This document shows positions 34,285-45,553 of a DNA stretch of 64,000 nt, one piece after another. Source of the DNA: Orobanche coerulescens (taxonomy: Eukaryota; Streptophyta; Magnoliopsida; Lamiales; Orobanchaceae); assembly GCA_033398695.1 (NCBI GenBank), contig CM065806.1, positions 41,503,001 through 41,567,000 of the forward strand. The letters are read 5' to 3'. Made by a program: the position numbers and the translations under genes. Within the stretch, counting starts at the first letter, position 1. Each line of letters starts with the position of its first letter. The notes beneath the pieces are model-generated. The model worked only from the letters and a program-made list of their open reading frames with translations, ran no database searches and was not told where the DNA came from.

Positions 34285-35637
34285 TTAAACATTTTCACAC
34301 CGGGGTATTTTGAAATTTAAGGATTCATTTTTAGTATGCGGTTTGAATCCTAACCCCTGTTTATTCAAAATGTATTTTTGAACACAAAACATTTGTTCAA
34401 ATTTTTCATTTCCGCATGAAAATTTCTTCGTTAGAACCTTTAGTTCGTCTTGAACTTTCAAGAGATCATTCTTTAAAATATTTTCATTTTCAACGCATTG
34501 AGAATGATCGGTTTCGACAAATTTCCCTTTTTCAAGAATTTTGAAAATTTCATTTTCCAATAATTTATTTTTAGTTTGAAGGGATTTTATTTCACTTAAA
34601 GCATTTTGATAATCCGTATGCAATAATTCAAATGCTTCAAATAATTCATCGTGAGACGATGTACTTACTTGACTTTCGACATCGCTTTCGTCAAATGAAC
34701 TTCGTGCCATGAGTGCGAGGTTATTTTGATTGATAAAATCTTCGTCCTCGTCTTCGTCACTCCACGTGGCAATTAAAACTTCATTTTTAGGATTTGCACG
34801 GCAATTCTTCGCGAAGTGGCCTGATTTACCACAGACTCGACAGTTGTTGTCGAATTTCTTCATTCCGCCCGAGATGTCTTTCTTTCTCCGGTTTAATAAG
34901 TGTTGGAACTTATTAATATTCTTGGCATAATATGCCGATTCTTCGTCACTTTTGTCCACCGGGATTTTTTCTTTGTTTTTCGACATCTTAGCCTTCATGG
35001 CTATCGTTCTATCCTTCGGTTTTGTCTTGCCATTCCGAGATTTTAGGACAACCTCGTAGTTTATAAGTGAACCACGAGAGCACTAAAATCAAGATTGTTG
35101 AAATCTTTTGATTCCATTATTTCCGTCACCGTTCCATCCCATTCTCGAGGTAGTGATCGTAGGATCTTCTAAACTTTTTTACTACTCGAAAGGGGTTTTC
35201 CATAACATGCCAATTCATTCGTAATGACCGAAAATCGGTCGAGCGTAATTGTGATGGATTCTTCTTCTTTCATTTGGAATAGCTCGTAATCATGAAGAAG
35301 CATTCTAATCTTCGTCTCCTTGACTTGAGACGTTCTTTCATGTGTGACTTCAAGCATTTTCCATATTTCTTTTGCACTATCAGATGAGGATATCCGGTTG
35401 TGTTCTTCCGGATTTAATGCACAATATAATAATTGCGTGGCTTTGCAATTATAGTGGTCGTTTTTCCAATCCGCATCATCATACTCTTCAAAAGTTTTGA
35501 GAGTTCCATTCGAGTTCGTTGGAATTTTGGGACCAAGATAGATTACTTTCCATAATTCACTGTCGTAAGCTCGAATGAATATTGACATCTTCTTCTTCCA
35601 TGTCATGAAGTTAGATCCGTCAAAAAATGGTGGTCGG
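34285..35637 (-). pseudogene. gag: copia 2 gag, second copy
   Basis: The frame is open for PPFFDGSNFMTWKKKM to about 35169, then shifts, and is open again from 34998 to 34285, including the CCHC knuckle CRVCGKSGHFAKNC (about 34795-34845) and the C-terminal tail. It retains the Gln that is a stop in copy 1 and lacks the 11-bp deletion. Upstream of 35637 the apparent N-terminus is antisense TNP2, so the longer ORF there is chimeric and not biological. Together the two copies show what the ancestral gag-only element carried. Confidence 0.8.
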
Positions 35638-35639
35638 TT

Positions 35640-37633
35640 AAGAGAAAGACCTACTCCAAATGGCTGACAAATTCCAAAAAAGTATGCTTCCTCGGGCATA
35701 GAAGATTCCTCCCAGTAATACATCCGTTTCGCAAAAGAAAAAAGGATTTCAATAATCAACAAGAGAGCGGTCTGATTAGAAGACCGAAATCGGGTGAAGA
35801 AGTTTACGAGTATCTTGAGGGGTTTGAGACTAAATGGGGTAAGAAGATTAAGGCAAAGAAGGATATTTACACGTGGAAGAAGAAAATATCAAAGAAGAAG
35901 AAGAAAATGCCACGTTTGCAGAGATCGAAAAAGATAAAAGAAACTGTCGATGCGAGATCGAAACTTTTTCATAAAAAATCTATTTTTTTTGAACTAGAGT
36001 ACTGGAAGCATTTGCTTGTTCGTCACCGCTAGATGTGATGCATATAGAAAAAATGTATGCGAGAGTATTTATGGGACGTTATCGAATTTGCAAGGCAAGA
36101 CGAAGGACGGTTTAAACGCACGAAAAGATCTTAAAGAGTTGGGGATTAAGCCCGAGTTAATAAGTCAACCGAAAGTCCGCCATTATCTTCCACCAGCTGT
36201 CTACTCATTAAACAGCTCGGAGAAACTTATGTTTTATGACACGCTGTCTAACATAAAAGTGCCCGAAGGCTATTCCTCCTATTTTAAGAATCTGGTGTCC
36301 AACGATTCGAAGTTGAATGGATTGAAGTCCAACGATTGTCACGTACTAATGCAACAGATTCTTCCTTTTGCAATCAAAGGGGTGTTAGACGTGAAAGTTA
36401 GGAAAACTATTATATCGTTGTGTCACTTCTTCAACGAGCTGTGTAGTAAAGTTGTTGATGTTAGTAAGCTAGGCAAGCTGCAAAATGACATCGTATTAAC
36501 TTTGTTCTTATTAGAGAAGTATTTTCAGCCTTCGTTTTTCGATGTCATGATTCATTTGATGGTGCATTTAGTCAGAGAGGTTAGGTTATGTGGCCCAGTC
36601 CACTTTAGGTGGATGTATCCGTTTGAGAGGTACATGAAAACACTAAAGGGTTATGTACGAAACCATTATCGACCCGAGGGTTGCATGGCAGAATGTTATG
36701 TGGCAGAGGAAGCATTAGAGTTCTGTTCCGGTTACTTAGAAAACATGAAGTCTATTGGAAATCGTAATGATCGAGTTGACGAAAGAATTCGCACTGGTAA
36801 ACCTTTATCAGCGGCTACCATCCGTGTTGTGGATTCTAAGTTACTTGATCAGGCTCATCTCTATGTAATACGAAACACTGCCGACGTTGAACCGTACATA
36901 AATCAGCATATGTTAGAACTTAAGGAACTTAAGTAACCCGCGTCGAAATAATACATGGCTGCAGACCCAACATAGTCGGACGTTTAGTGGCTGGTTTAAG
37001 AAGTTGGTTGAAAAGGGTTTGGCTAACGGGGAAAATATTTGTGAAACTGTTTGTTGGTTAGCAAAAGGCCATGATTTTGCCGTTAGTGAATATACCGGTT
37101 ATGCCATAAATGAATATAAATTCCATACAAAATCTCGCGATGAATCTAAAACCACTAAAGGTAGTGGAGTATCTATAGTTGCAAATACTATGCAGATTGC
37201 TAGTGCAAAAGACTCCAATCCGGTGTACGGCGCTGTTACCTACTTCGGTCGCATATTGGAAATATGGGATCTTGATTATCGTACATTTACGATTCCTGTT
37301 TTCATGTGTGAATGGGTAGATAGTCGTGGAGTAAGAAAAGATGATTTAGGGTTCACAGTAGTTAACTTTGATAGGCTTGGTCAACGGTCTGAACCCTTCA
37401 TATTAGCTAGTCAAGCAAGACAAGTTTTTTTCGTTCCGGACCAACAAGATAGGAACTTGTTAGTTGTTGGCTTCACACCACATAGGATGCATAAATATGG
37501 AGATTTAAGTGAAAATGATGATGTGGGTGAATTTGATGTTACACAAGATATGAACCTGTCTTTAGTAGACCTAGACGATGATTTTAAGTGTACGCGCCCG
37601 GATGACGAGGGCATATTCGTCTTAGATCATTAG
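35640..37633 (+). pseudogene. CACTA TNP2-like transposase, C-terminal part (DUF4218, DUF4216)
   Basis: From the breakpoint the frame reads YSKWLTNSKK, FLGHRRFLP, SGEEVYEYLEG and FFELEYWKHLLVRH. It then meets two single-base frameshifts near 36030 and 36045 around the MHIEKNVCES motif. From about 36046 a long frame gives the DUF4218 region (VRHYLPPAVY, CHVLMQQILPFAIKG, LLEKYFQPSFFDVMIHLMVH, RWMYPFERYMKTLKGYV) and stops at 36934. After another +1 shift (NPRRNNTWLQT, WFKKLVEKG) the DUF4216 region follows (VYGAVTYFGRILEIWDLDY, VFMCEWVD, FILASQARQVFFVPD), ending at 37633. TNP2 is the catalytic transposase of CACTA elements. The N-terminal half, with most of the catalytic core, is absent. Confidence 0.85.
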
Positions 37634-39977
37634 TTTTTGGTATGTTTATTTATTATTTAACTGTTTAGTTACTATTTAACTGTTTATTTATTATTTGTTA
37701 ACAGTTTTTTTTGTTAATTTTAAACAAGTTGCTTTTTGGTAATAAGATGGCCTCGGGTTACAGTTCTGATTCGGACGGCGAAGATGTTTCTGGAACCGGT
37801 TCTGGTTCTGAGTCGGATCCCGAATTCGGTTCCAAGCAAAGAGGCCCAACAATAAAAGCAAAGGCGAAGAACAAAACAATAATTACTTATAATAAAAGAG
37901 GTGTGCCAGTTGGACCGGGGGCGAAGAAACTGTCAACTTTTGAGGGATTGGTTGCAAGATCTATGGTTCCCATAACCTATGATTCTTGGTTAGTTGTAGA
38001 TGCTGAAACAAAGGAAGCTTGTTGGCAATATATTTTGGTAAGTATTGAAATATTTTATTCTAATTATGTTTTAGTTTTAGTAATTTATTCTAACTGTGTT
38101 TGTTACGTTTGACACATTTTGTAGTTAGCCTAATGAGTCCGAAGCAAGTTCTCCAGTCAATCGGGGTAAAGTGGAAAAACTTCAAGCATTATCTCTACAA
38201 GAAGTACATTAAGCCACTAAAGGATGATGAGTCCCAGGAGGCCAAGGAGCAGTTAAATACTCCTCCTGCATGTTATCCGTCCGTGAAAAAAAAAAGACTG
38301 GAAGCTGTTCGTATCACAAAGAACTAAGAAAGCTTTTGAGGTATTTGTATTTGTTTAAGTTTGTTAAATAGTTATAATTTGTATTTGTTTAAGTTTCTAA
38401 CTATTTGTATTTGTAAAACAGGAAAGGAGTGCAAAGGCGTCAGCTATCCGGGCACGTAATAAGTACAACCATCGTTTGAGCCGAAAGGGATATGCTGGAC
38501 TCATTTCTGAGATGGTATATGTAATTTAATTTAATTTAATTTAATTATATTCTTATGTTAATTGACTTTTATTTTGTTGACAACTTAGATGATGTAAATC
38601 GCCTAGAGGAAGAAGAAATTGATCGGGTGGAATGTTGGAAAAAAGCAAGAGAAAAGAAGAAAGGAGGTTTCGACCCAGCTGTCCAACAAGTTATCGATAA
38701 AATTGTAAGTTTCATATAGTCTCTTCTTTATTTTGGTATGTTATAAGTTTTTAAAAGTTTGACTTGTTGCTTGTTTGTTGTTAACTATTTTGGTATGTTT
38801 GACTTGTAATCTGGTTTGTGTATTCAGGAGGAGCTAAAGAAGGACAAAGATTTCATAGAAGATCCAATGGGAGCACAAGATTTGTTAATGAAGCTCTGGG
38901 TACCGAAGAACAACGTGGGCGTGTTCGTGGGATGGGTCGTTATATAACACCGCATCAGTACTTTCTAATACCCAAAAATATCAAGCAGTACCTGAGACAA
39001 CATGCTAAGAAGATGAACCAACGGCTCAGATATGTTGAAGATGAGTTAGCAAGAATGAAAATATGTGGAAGTAATGCTTCTGAGGGTGCAAGTAATTACC
39101 ATTTATGGAGCGATCAAGACGAAGAACCAAATGAACCAAGTGAACCAAATGTAAGTCATTTATATATTCTGTTTGGATTTATAACTTAAACACTCAGGTT
39201 TACTAACATATAAATCTTGTGTAGGATAAATTATGCTATATTGCGGTCGACGATCCTTCAAATATAGTCGCCAAAGGAACCATAGTGAATCCGTTTGTTG
39301 AAGGTATATATTTATATATATTTAAACTTTATATATATTCTTACTTATTTAATATTTATTTGTTCATATATTAGATGGGAACCTTCAAGTTACCGTTGAT
39401 ACATCTGTTCAAGGAGAAGCTAAGCTACCGAATCCAATTCCCGATGAATTTGTTGAGACTGTTAAAGATGCCCTCGGGTACATACTAAGTTGGCCGACTC
39501 ACCTAGTCATTCCATGTTCTGGTTTGGTATGTTTTTTATTATAAAACAGTTGACTTTTTTATGTTTAAGTTAGTTAATTAGTGTTAGTTATAGTTTGACT
39601 TGGTTATATTTGTGTAGAACAAGATAGCAGTGGTCAAAAAGATGGAGAAAAAGGATGCTGCCCAAGAAAAGGAGAAACGCAGAATCGAAGAAGCAAACAA
39701 GCGAAAAAAAGATGAAGAAGAAGCCAAAAGAAAAGAAGAAGAAGGAAAGAAGAATGGAGAGTTGGGAACTGTGACCCACCAGAAAAAAGAAAAGAAGAAG
39801 AAGCGCCAACGAGAAGCCAACAACGAAGAACCGACAGTTGACAAAAAACGACCCGAGGTAAACTGATCGATCTTTGTATTTAACATTTATTATTTTTTTC
39901 AAGTTTTTCTATTTTTATTAACAAAATGACCAAAATGTCCTCCTACTCAGGTTGGCCAATTGCAGACAACATATGTG

Positions 39978-39982
39978 GATGA
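39978..39982. repeat. target-site duplication GATGA, left copy
   Basis: Directly before the A' LTR end at 39983. The right copy is at 48386-48390. Confidence 0.9.
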
Positions 39983-40347
39983 TGTAACACCCCCAATCCA
40001 CTCAGGGATATTACACGCCGTAGACCCTCTCCTCGAGGATCTACCAGGCTGATAACTAAAATCAAACATCTAAACATCGCCTTTAAGGCTAAAATGACTC
40101 AGTACACCGACTTGGTCTTTCAATAATAACATACAACTCATTCCCAAACACATACCCACGCAGGGGTCAAAATAAAATAAACTCCCGTACAACGGGGAAA
40201 AGATACCGCAGCGGAAAAAGAAAATACAACTGGACCAATACGACATCAACGGAACCTCGTGTGATTAGTATCGTTCATCTTTCATCATCCTTCGTGCCGA
40301 CCCTGTGCTATGCTCCAAAACCTGAATGCAAAAATAGACATCCACCC

Positions 40348-40390
40348 CCCGAATACTCGGGGGTTAGCAAAACTCCACTGTTTTGCTAGT
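40348..40390 (-). other. twin hairpin in A' LTR R/U5
   Basis: CCCCCGAATACTCGGGGG then AGCAAAAC...GTTTTGCT, about 365 nt before the LTR 3' end in transcript sense. Copy in the other A' LTR at 45911-45953. Confidence 0.65.
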
Positions 40391-40847
40391 GCAAGTACAA
40401 GTGCAAAAATACGAGCCATACAATACAAGTTCCAAGAACAATAATAATCAGAAATCCTCAAAGGTTCAAACGTAAGAAAAAGTACTTCCCGAGGCAAGAG
40501 TTTGGGTAAACATTTCCAAAACTGAAAGATCGCAAATAAGGGAAACAATTTACAAAACAGTTTAAAATGCCGTCGAGAGTTTTAATAGAAAACAATTTAG
40601 GACTATAAAATCCTTCTCTTTCCAAAAGATCAATAGGGTCACAGCCCAAATGTTTTGTTTTCGCAAATAGGAAATCACCAACAATTTACAGGGTCAGAGC
40701 CCAACATCACGTGTCCTCAACGGACGTAAAATCAACGAAACATAATCACGCACGCGCATCGCCTAGGACCGGGACGATACCACCGACATCCCACTCGAGG
40801 CCTCGAAGGACCCTCACGAGCTGGCTAGCGAAACAAATCACACACAT

Positions 40848-41000
40848 CTCACGGTTGGATCAATCGCTTGTTGCATCCTGGCCACATGATCGCATGCCAT
40901 GTGCCACCGTAGATTATCTCAGGCTCTCACGGTTGGATCAATCACTTGTTGCATCCTGGCCACATGATCACATGCCATGTGCCACCGTAGACCTTCAACC
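40848..41000. repeat. 78-bp tandem dimer in A' LTR
   Basis: CTCACGGTTGGATCAATC starts at 40848 and 40926. In the second LTR it is at 46406 and 46483. Confidence 0.8.
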
Positions 41001-41921
41001 ATATCCACACATTCACACAAATAACATATCACATCAAGGATATTCAAACAATTCGCCTGCAGGCATCAAACACTTAGCAAAACACCACGTCAATTCACAA
41101 CGCACCGAAATGAAATAATATACGCCCACACACAATACCAAGTGCAACATGAACACCAAGCATATACATAGAATTCACATAGTTATTCACGAACACACCA
41201 ATCACAAAACACACACGGTTTTGAAAGGGGCCTTTAACGAGGCTAACCAAATCTTTTGAAAACTCATTTCAAACAAACAAACAAACCAAGACGATCACCA
41301 ATCATCATATCCGCGAAACAAGAAATGTATGGACAAGGTACTTGCCTCGAATAATTAGACGATGACACGAACGGAACGGAAGAGTTGAACACGACCGCAA
41401 GGAACCGGCGGAAATGAACCTAACGATTCGAATAGCACAATCACAACCACTTCTAAACGATTACGGAAATGGAATACACCCGGAAACCCGCCTACGATTC
41501 ATGTATATTCGCACAAAAATAACAACGAGGGCGGACCACAACCAAACCCTCTCGATTCCGTAAAAATCACGAAATATACCATGAATCCGTAGGGAAACTA
41601 AGAATACCAACAAGAATAATCATATTCATCAAGAATCCATCAACAAAACGGAAAGAATCGGACAAAACCCCAAAATCCCCAATTTTCCAAAAAGGTAGGG
41701 TTTTCAAGAGATATTACCTTGAGTGATTCAAGTATTAAGATCCGTAGAACACGCGTTAGATTGATTATCCGAGCCTCATAACCGAAAAGAAATGATGAAA
41801 ATCGACCCCCGGATGAAGAACTCTCTCTCCCTCTATGTCTCTCTCTCGCGATGCTGTGTAAAATGGGGAAGAAAAATGAGCTGCTCGCTCAAGACGACAC
41901 ATTTATAGGGTAACGCAGCAG

Positions 41922-42145
41922 AACCTATCGGCCGGCATATCGGCCGATAGGCCCAGCCGATAGCCATACGGAATGCCGACAGTAGGGTCTATCGACCCCC
42001 CTTATCGGCCGAAAGGCTACTGGAAGTTCGAAGGTGAAGAAATTTACATATCGGCCGGCCTATCGGCCGATAGGCCCAACCGATACCCATACAGAATGCC
42101 GGCAGTAGAGTCTATCGGCCCCCCCTATCGGCCGAAAGGCTCCTG
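41922..42145. promoter_or_regulatory. TATCGGCCGATA palindrome array upstream of A' TATA box
   Basis: CCTATCGGCCGATAGG and variants are repeated in two larger tandem blocks (about 41925-42025 and 42050-42145). In LTR sense they sit between U3 and the TATA box (minus TATAAATGTGTC, 41902-41907), the same place as the GCG/ACGT palindromes of family A, but with a different core. Copy in the other LTR at 47478-47700. Confidence 0.65.
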
Positions 42146-42807
42146 GGAGTGCTCGGCCAAAAACTGAAACGACCATAACTCTCTCGTCCGGACTCCGATT
42201 GACTTTGGAAAGCTAACTCGATGTTCTATAATATTGCAAAGATTTATAATTTTTGGAGTTACCAAAAATTAATGATGATCTAACAAAGTCGAACTCATAC
42301 TTAGAAAAGTCGTTTAGTAATCCTGAATTCAACAAAACGACACCGAAACCCGAACCTGAATACGAACCGAAGATACGGTTACGAAGTACTCACAAAGACG
42401 AATCTAAGAGCTAGTAGAACACTCAATTCCGACCACCCGAAGGCTCGAGATTCGACAACGGAAGGTAATTACCCCAAACTTTGGGAAATTACGAAAATGG
42501 CCCAAATGCCCGAAAATCACCATACGTGATCGAATAACCAAACCGAAGTTCACAACACGTCTAACAAAGTTAAACGGACTTGCGGGAAACTCGAAGCAGC
42601 GGTTTGGTCGAGATTCGCAAGAATCGAACTCAAGTGCGGAAAAGTCGCTAAAAAGCACAGAACTCAACGAAACGACACCGAAACGAACTCGGATGTCAAA
42701 AAGTGTAGAATTAATCATTCTCGAATGACGAAACGGTCATGAGCGAGTCGTCAAAACGGACTCACCGAAAAAAAAAGAAATTACCGAATTAAATTGCGGA
42801 TATTACA

Positions 42808-42826
42808 TTCTACCCTCCTTAAAAGA
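42808..42826 (-). other. polypurine tract of gypsy A'
   Basis: Minus strand TTTTAAGGAGGGTAGAA, identical in form to family A. Confidence 0.75.
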
Positions 42827-45537
42827 AGTTTCGTCCCGAAACTTAAAACAAGTAGGGGAAGCAATATACCTGCCAGAAAACTCGACGAGATACGCAAAAC
42901 CGAAAACTCGCGCCCGACGGCGAAACGCCGCAAGAAACGCAAAGAGACATACGGCGTGAAAACACGCTCCACGACGACCAATACCACGTCGCCGTTAGGA
43001 ACATAATAAAGTCAACAAGTGACAAGCGTCAACAAGCAGATAGTATAATCAAGTCGATTATCCAGACAATCACAAAACACAACGAACGAAAATCAACAGG
43101 ATTGACCAACCCAACGGTACATCAATCAAAACGCGGCCAACCGCTGAACAAATACAGAATTCCACCGCCCAAGGGTTGGAAGATTGAAAACGAGACTAAC
43201 TTCCCGAACTTAAGGGAATTTCGAAGGAGTCTGAATGTTCAACAATCACGAAACGAGATCAACAAAAACTGAACAATCAAACGATCGAACCACAAAGATC
43301 GAGACAACAAAAATCGAACGATCATGTTCGGATCACGAAGAACAATAAGGTTCAACCGACAATTCCGAGGTCCACATCTCGACTCAAGACAAAACATGAT
43401 CCGGTGAAAACAACAAGATGCACACTCGTATAAGATCCACAGGAAAGGGATTAATAATTGAAAAGTCACAACGACGAACGAGTAATTCCGAAATAATACC
43501 ACCCTCGTTCGATCAACAAAAGCAAGTGGCAGGACAAGCTCAGAAAATGTCAATGAACATAAACGAGTCGACAGAGTCGAAAATACAGAAGTTCCAAATC
43601 CGATCCACTTCGAATAAGAGAACTAGTAAAACCAGATGATGTCACTTCCGAACAAGGTTCACAAGAATCGAACTGAACTCGAAAAAGTCACAGCGATAAC
43701 CAGATTGACCCAAAACAAGATCACAGCTCGAACGATTTAAACCAAATACGTAACAAGTTCAGAAAGTATCAACGAACACGAGCGAGTCGATAGACTCGAG
43801 AAAGAGAAAATGCAGGAGTCTAAAAACAACACGGGTACTACATTCGACCTCTTATAAAAGAAGGTCGCCCCCGCAACTCACAACAGCGAAATCAAGGTGA
43901 CGGCACAACAAGCAACCGACGAAACATCCTTCAAAGGCCTCTCAAAGCCGATTCCGATGATCAGTGTCAAGCGCGAACTTCAAAGTCTCGTAGCTAATTC
44001 GCAAAACGGAATTCGTGTCCTCGAGTCCACACTTGAAATGTGTTACCGACGAGAAGGACAGCTTTACACGTGCATGCCCCGCACATCACGGTTGAAACGT
44101 CTCGGCTCGGCATACCGAAAATACAAATGCTAGATACAATGGGGCACAACGTCGCAAAATAACATAGCGGAGATGCCAACTCAGACAACAAAGAATCATA
44201 ACACATACTATATACAACGATTACCATCATGAAGTAATACACACACAAACACTACAAACGACGGTATCGCTCGCGACCTCGACGGCCCGAACGATAACCA
44301 AAGACATAATTTCAACCATCATGAAACAATCACACATGTACACAAACGTACAAACTCAAGCTTCAATACTCACACCCGTGCGACAACACGCATATCACCT
44401 CTAGGCGACACACAGGTAATACCTGTTCATACCTCGCACAGTGGACTAGTAGTACAAATGCGTGGCATCGCTTCGACGTTCATGCCACCATTTCGATCAC
44501 ACCGGGTTAACACCGTAACGAAAGTTCGAAAACCATACACGCATTTCCGGTCCGCAAACAGAATGATAGGTTTTAAAAACAAAACCACCTTTGAAGACAG
44601 CTTTGGAAACACCAATTGATCTTGAGTATCATTTTACAAAAAGTTGAACAAACATCATTTTCGAGACTTTGAAAATCATCTTGCGTTTGAACAAAAATGA
44701 GGACACCTTCTCGTAGTGAAAAACTTTCAAAAATATTCGACCCTTGGGTCTAAGCAATCGCATTTGAAAATATCTCAAAATATTTTTGGTCCTCAACCTA
44801 AATTTTTTGAAATGTATTGCGGCATTAGAAAACACAACACCGCCGTAAAATAATTCGCTTTAAAAGTACGTCTCGAATTTTAATTTTCTAAGACACTCAA
44901 GGTTTTCAAATAATTCAATGGGCTAGAATGCCCAAAATTTCTGTAATTACAAGGAACAATATAGCGCCGTGGGTCCCGCCGAACCCACCAGCTAAAAACC
45001 ATTCACAAAAACGCCAAAAAGGCCGATGACGGTAATATTTCAAAACTCATAAAATCCATTTACAAAATACTAAATACCGTCATAAGAATTTCGCCAAAAT
45101 GATCAAGGCCATAATGCCAAAACTCGGTTAATGGAATCAATTTTCAAATAAAACTACGGTAAAATACCGAAAGTCATTACAAAGGAACTCACGCAGCGGA
45201 TAAAAGAAATAAAGTCAAACATGCACAATCCATCAACACTACTCCTCATATGAACGAAGTATTAGAGTCAAGTAACCACATATCACGAAATCAAAATTCA
45301 TAAAAGAATTCCGTCGCTCAACAAATAATCATAAAAATAGCTCGTGTCACACGAGGCACAACACAAAGAAGGGAGACTTACAGCCACAGGTCGCACGAAG
45401 ATGATGATCGCCCCACGATACTAATCACGACCAACAAACTCAGACGACGCGTCGCGACACGACTCAGTCAGATAAAATCCGACGAGACAAAAACTCGATA
45501 GACACCATCGACCGACGGCTAGGTTTCCACAACCTAA

Positions 45538-45549
45538 GCTCCGATACCA
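45538..45549 (-). other. primer-binding site of gypsy A'
   Basis: Minus strand TGGTATCGGAGC, four bases from the LTR at 45554. It has the same variant base as family A. Confidence 0.85.
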
Positions 45550-45553
45550 TTTA

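Larger units (their letters stand above)
32443..35637 (-). mobile_element. second copy of copia 2 (3' LTR, interior and partial gag)
   Basis: Collinear with 15964-18814. The 3' LTR is complete here (32443-33721), the polypurine tract is at 33722-33736, and gag runs to 35637, where the sequence changes within the PPFFDG codons to CACTA TNP2 coding sequence. The 5' LTR, primer site and gag start are absent. This copy lacks the 325-bp deletion of copy 1. Confidence 0.85.
39983..42807 (-). repeat. gypsy A' 3' LTR (2825 bp)
   Basis: Minus strand from TGTAATATCCGC (42807) to GGGGGTGTTACA (39983). TATA box 41902-41907, palindrome array 41922-42145, dimer 40848/40926, twin hairpin 40348-40390. A 14-bp segment present in the other LTR near 47760 is missing near 42193. 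Confidence 0.9.
42808..45553 (-). mobile_element. gypsy A' internal region, non-coding
   Basis: Related to the family A interior along much of its length, including the FRDETSF-type tail beside the polypurine tract. No ORF above about 105 codons and no gag or pol motif. The sequence contains numerous one- or two-base differences from family A at CAG/CTG/CCAGG positions, which suggests consensus error in part. Confidence 0.7.

Noticed and set aside
35169..35762. A 197-codon minus-strand protein starting MLIIEIL
   Set aside because: Its first 40 codons are antisense TNP2 sequence fused to copia gag at a breakpoint, so the start is artificial.
39584..39902. Two hydrophobic minus-strand ORFs of about 100 codons
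   Set aside because: They are the reverse complement of the Lys/Glu-rich exon 8 of the CACTA gene, whose purine bias leaves the other strand open and apparently hydrophobic.
41973..42167. A + strand ORF encoding PPYRPKG repeats
   Set aside because: It is a reading through the TATCGGCC palindrome array of the A' LTR, present in both LTRs upstream of TATA; repeat-driven, not a gene.
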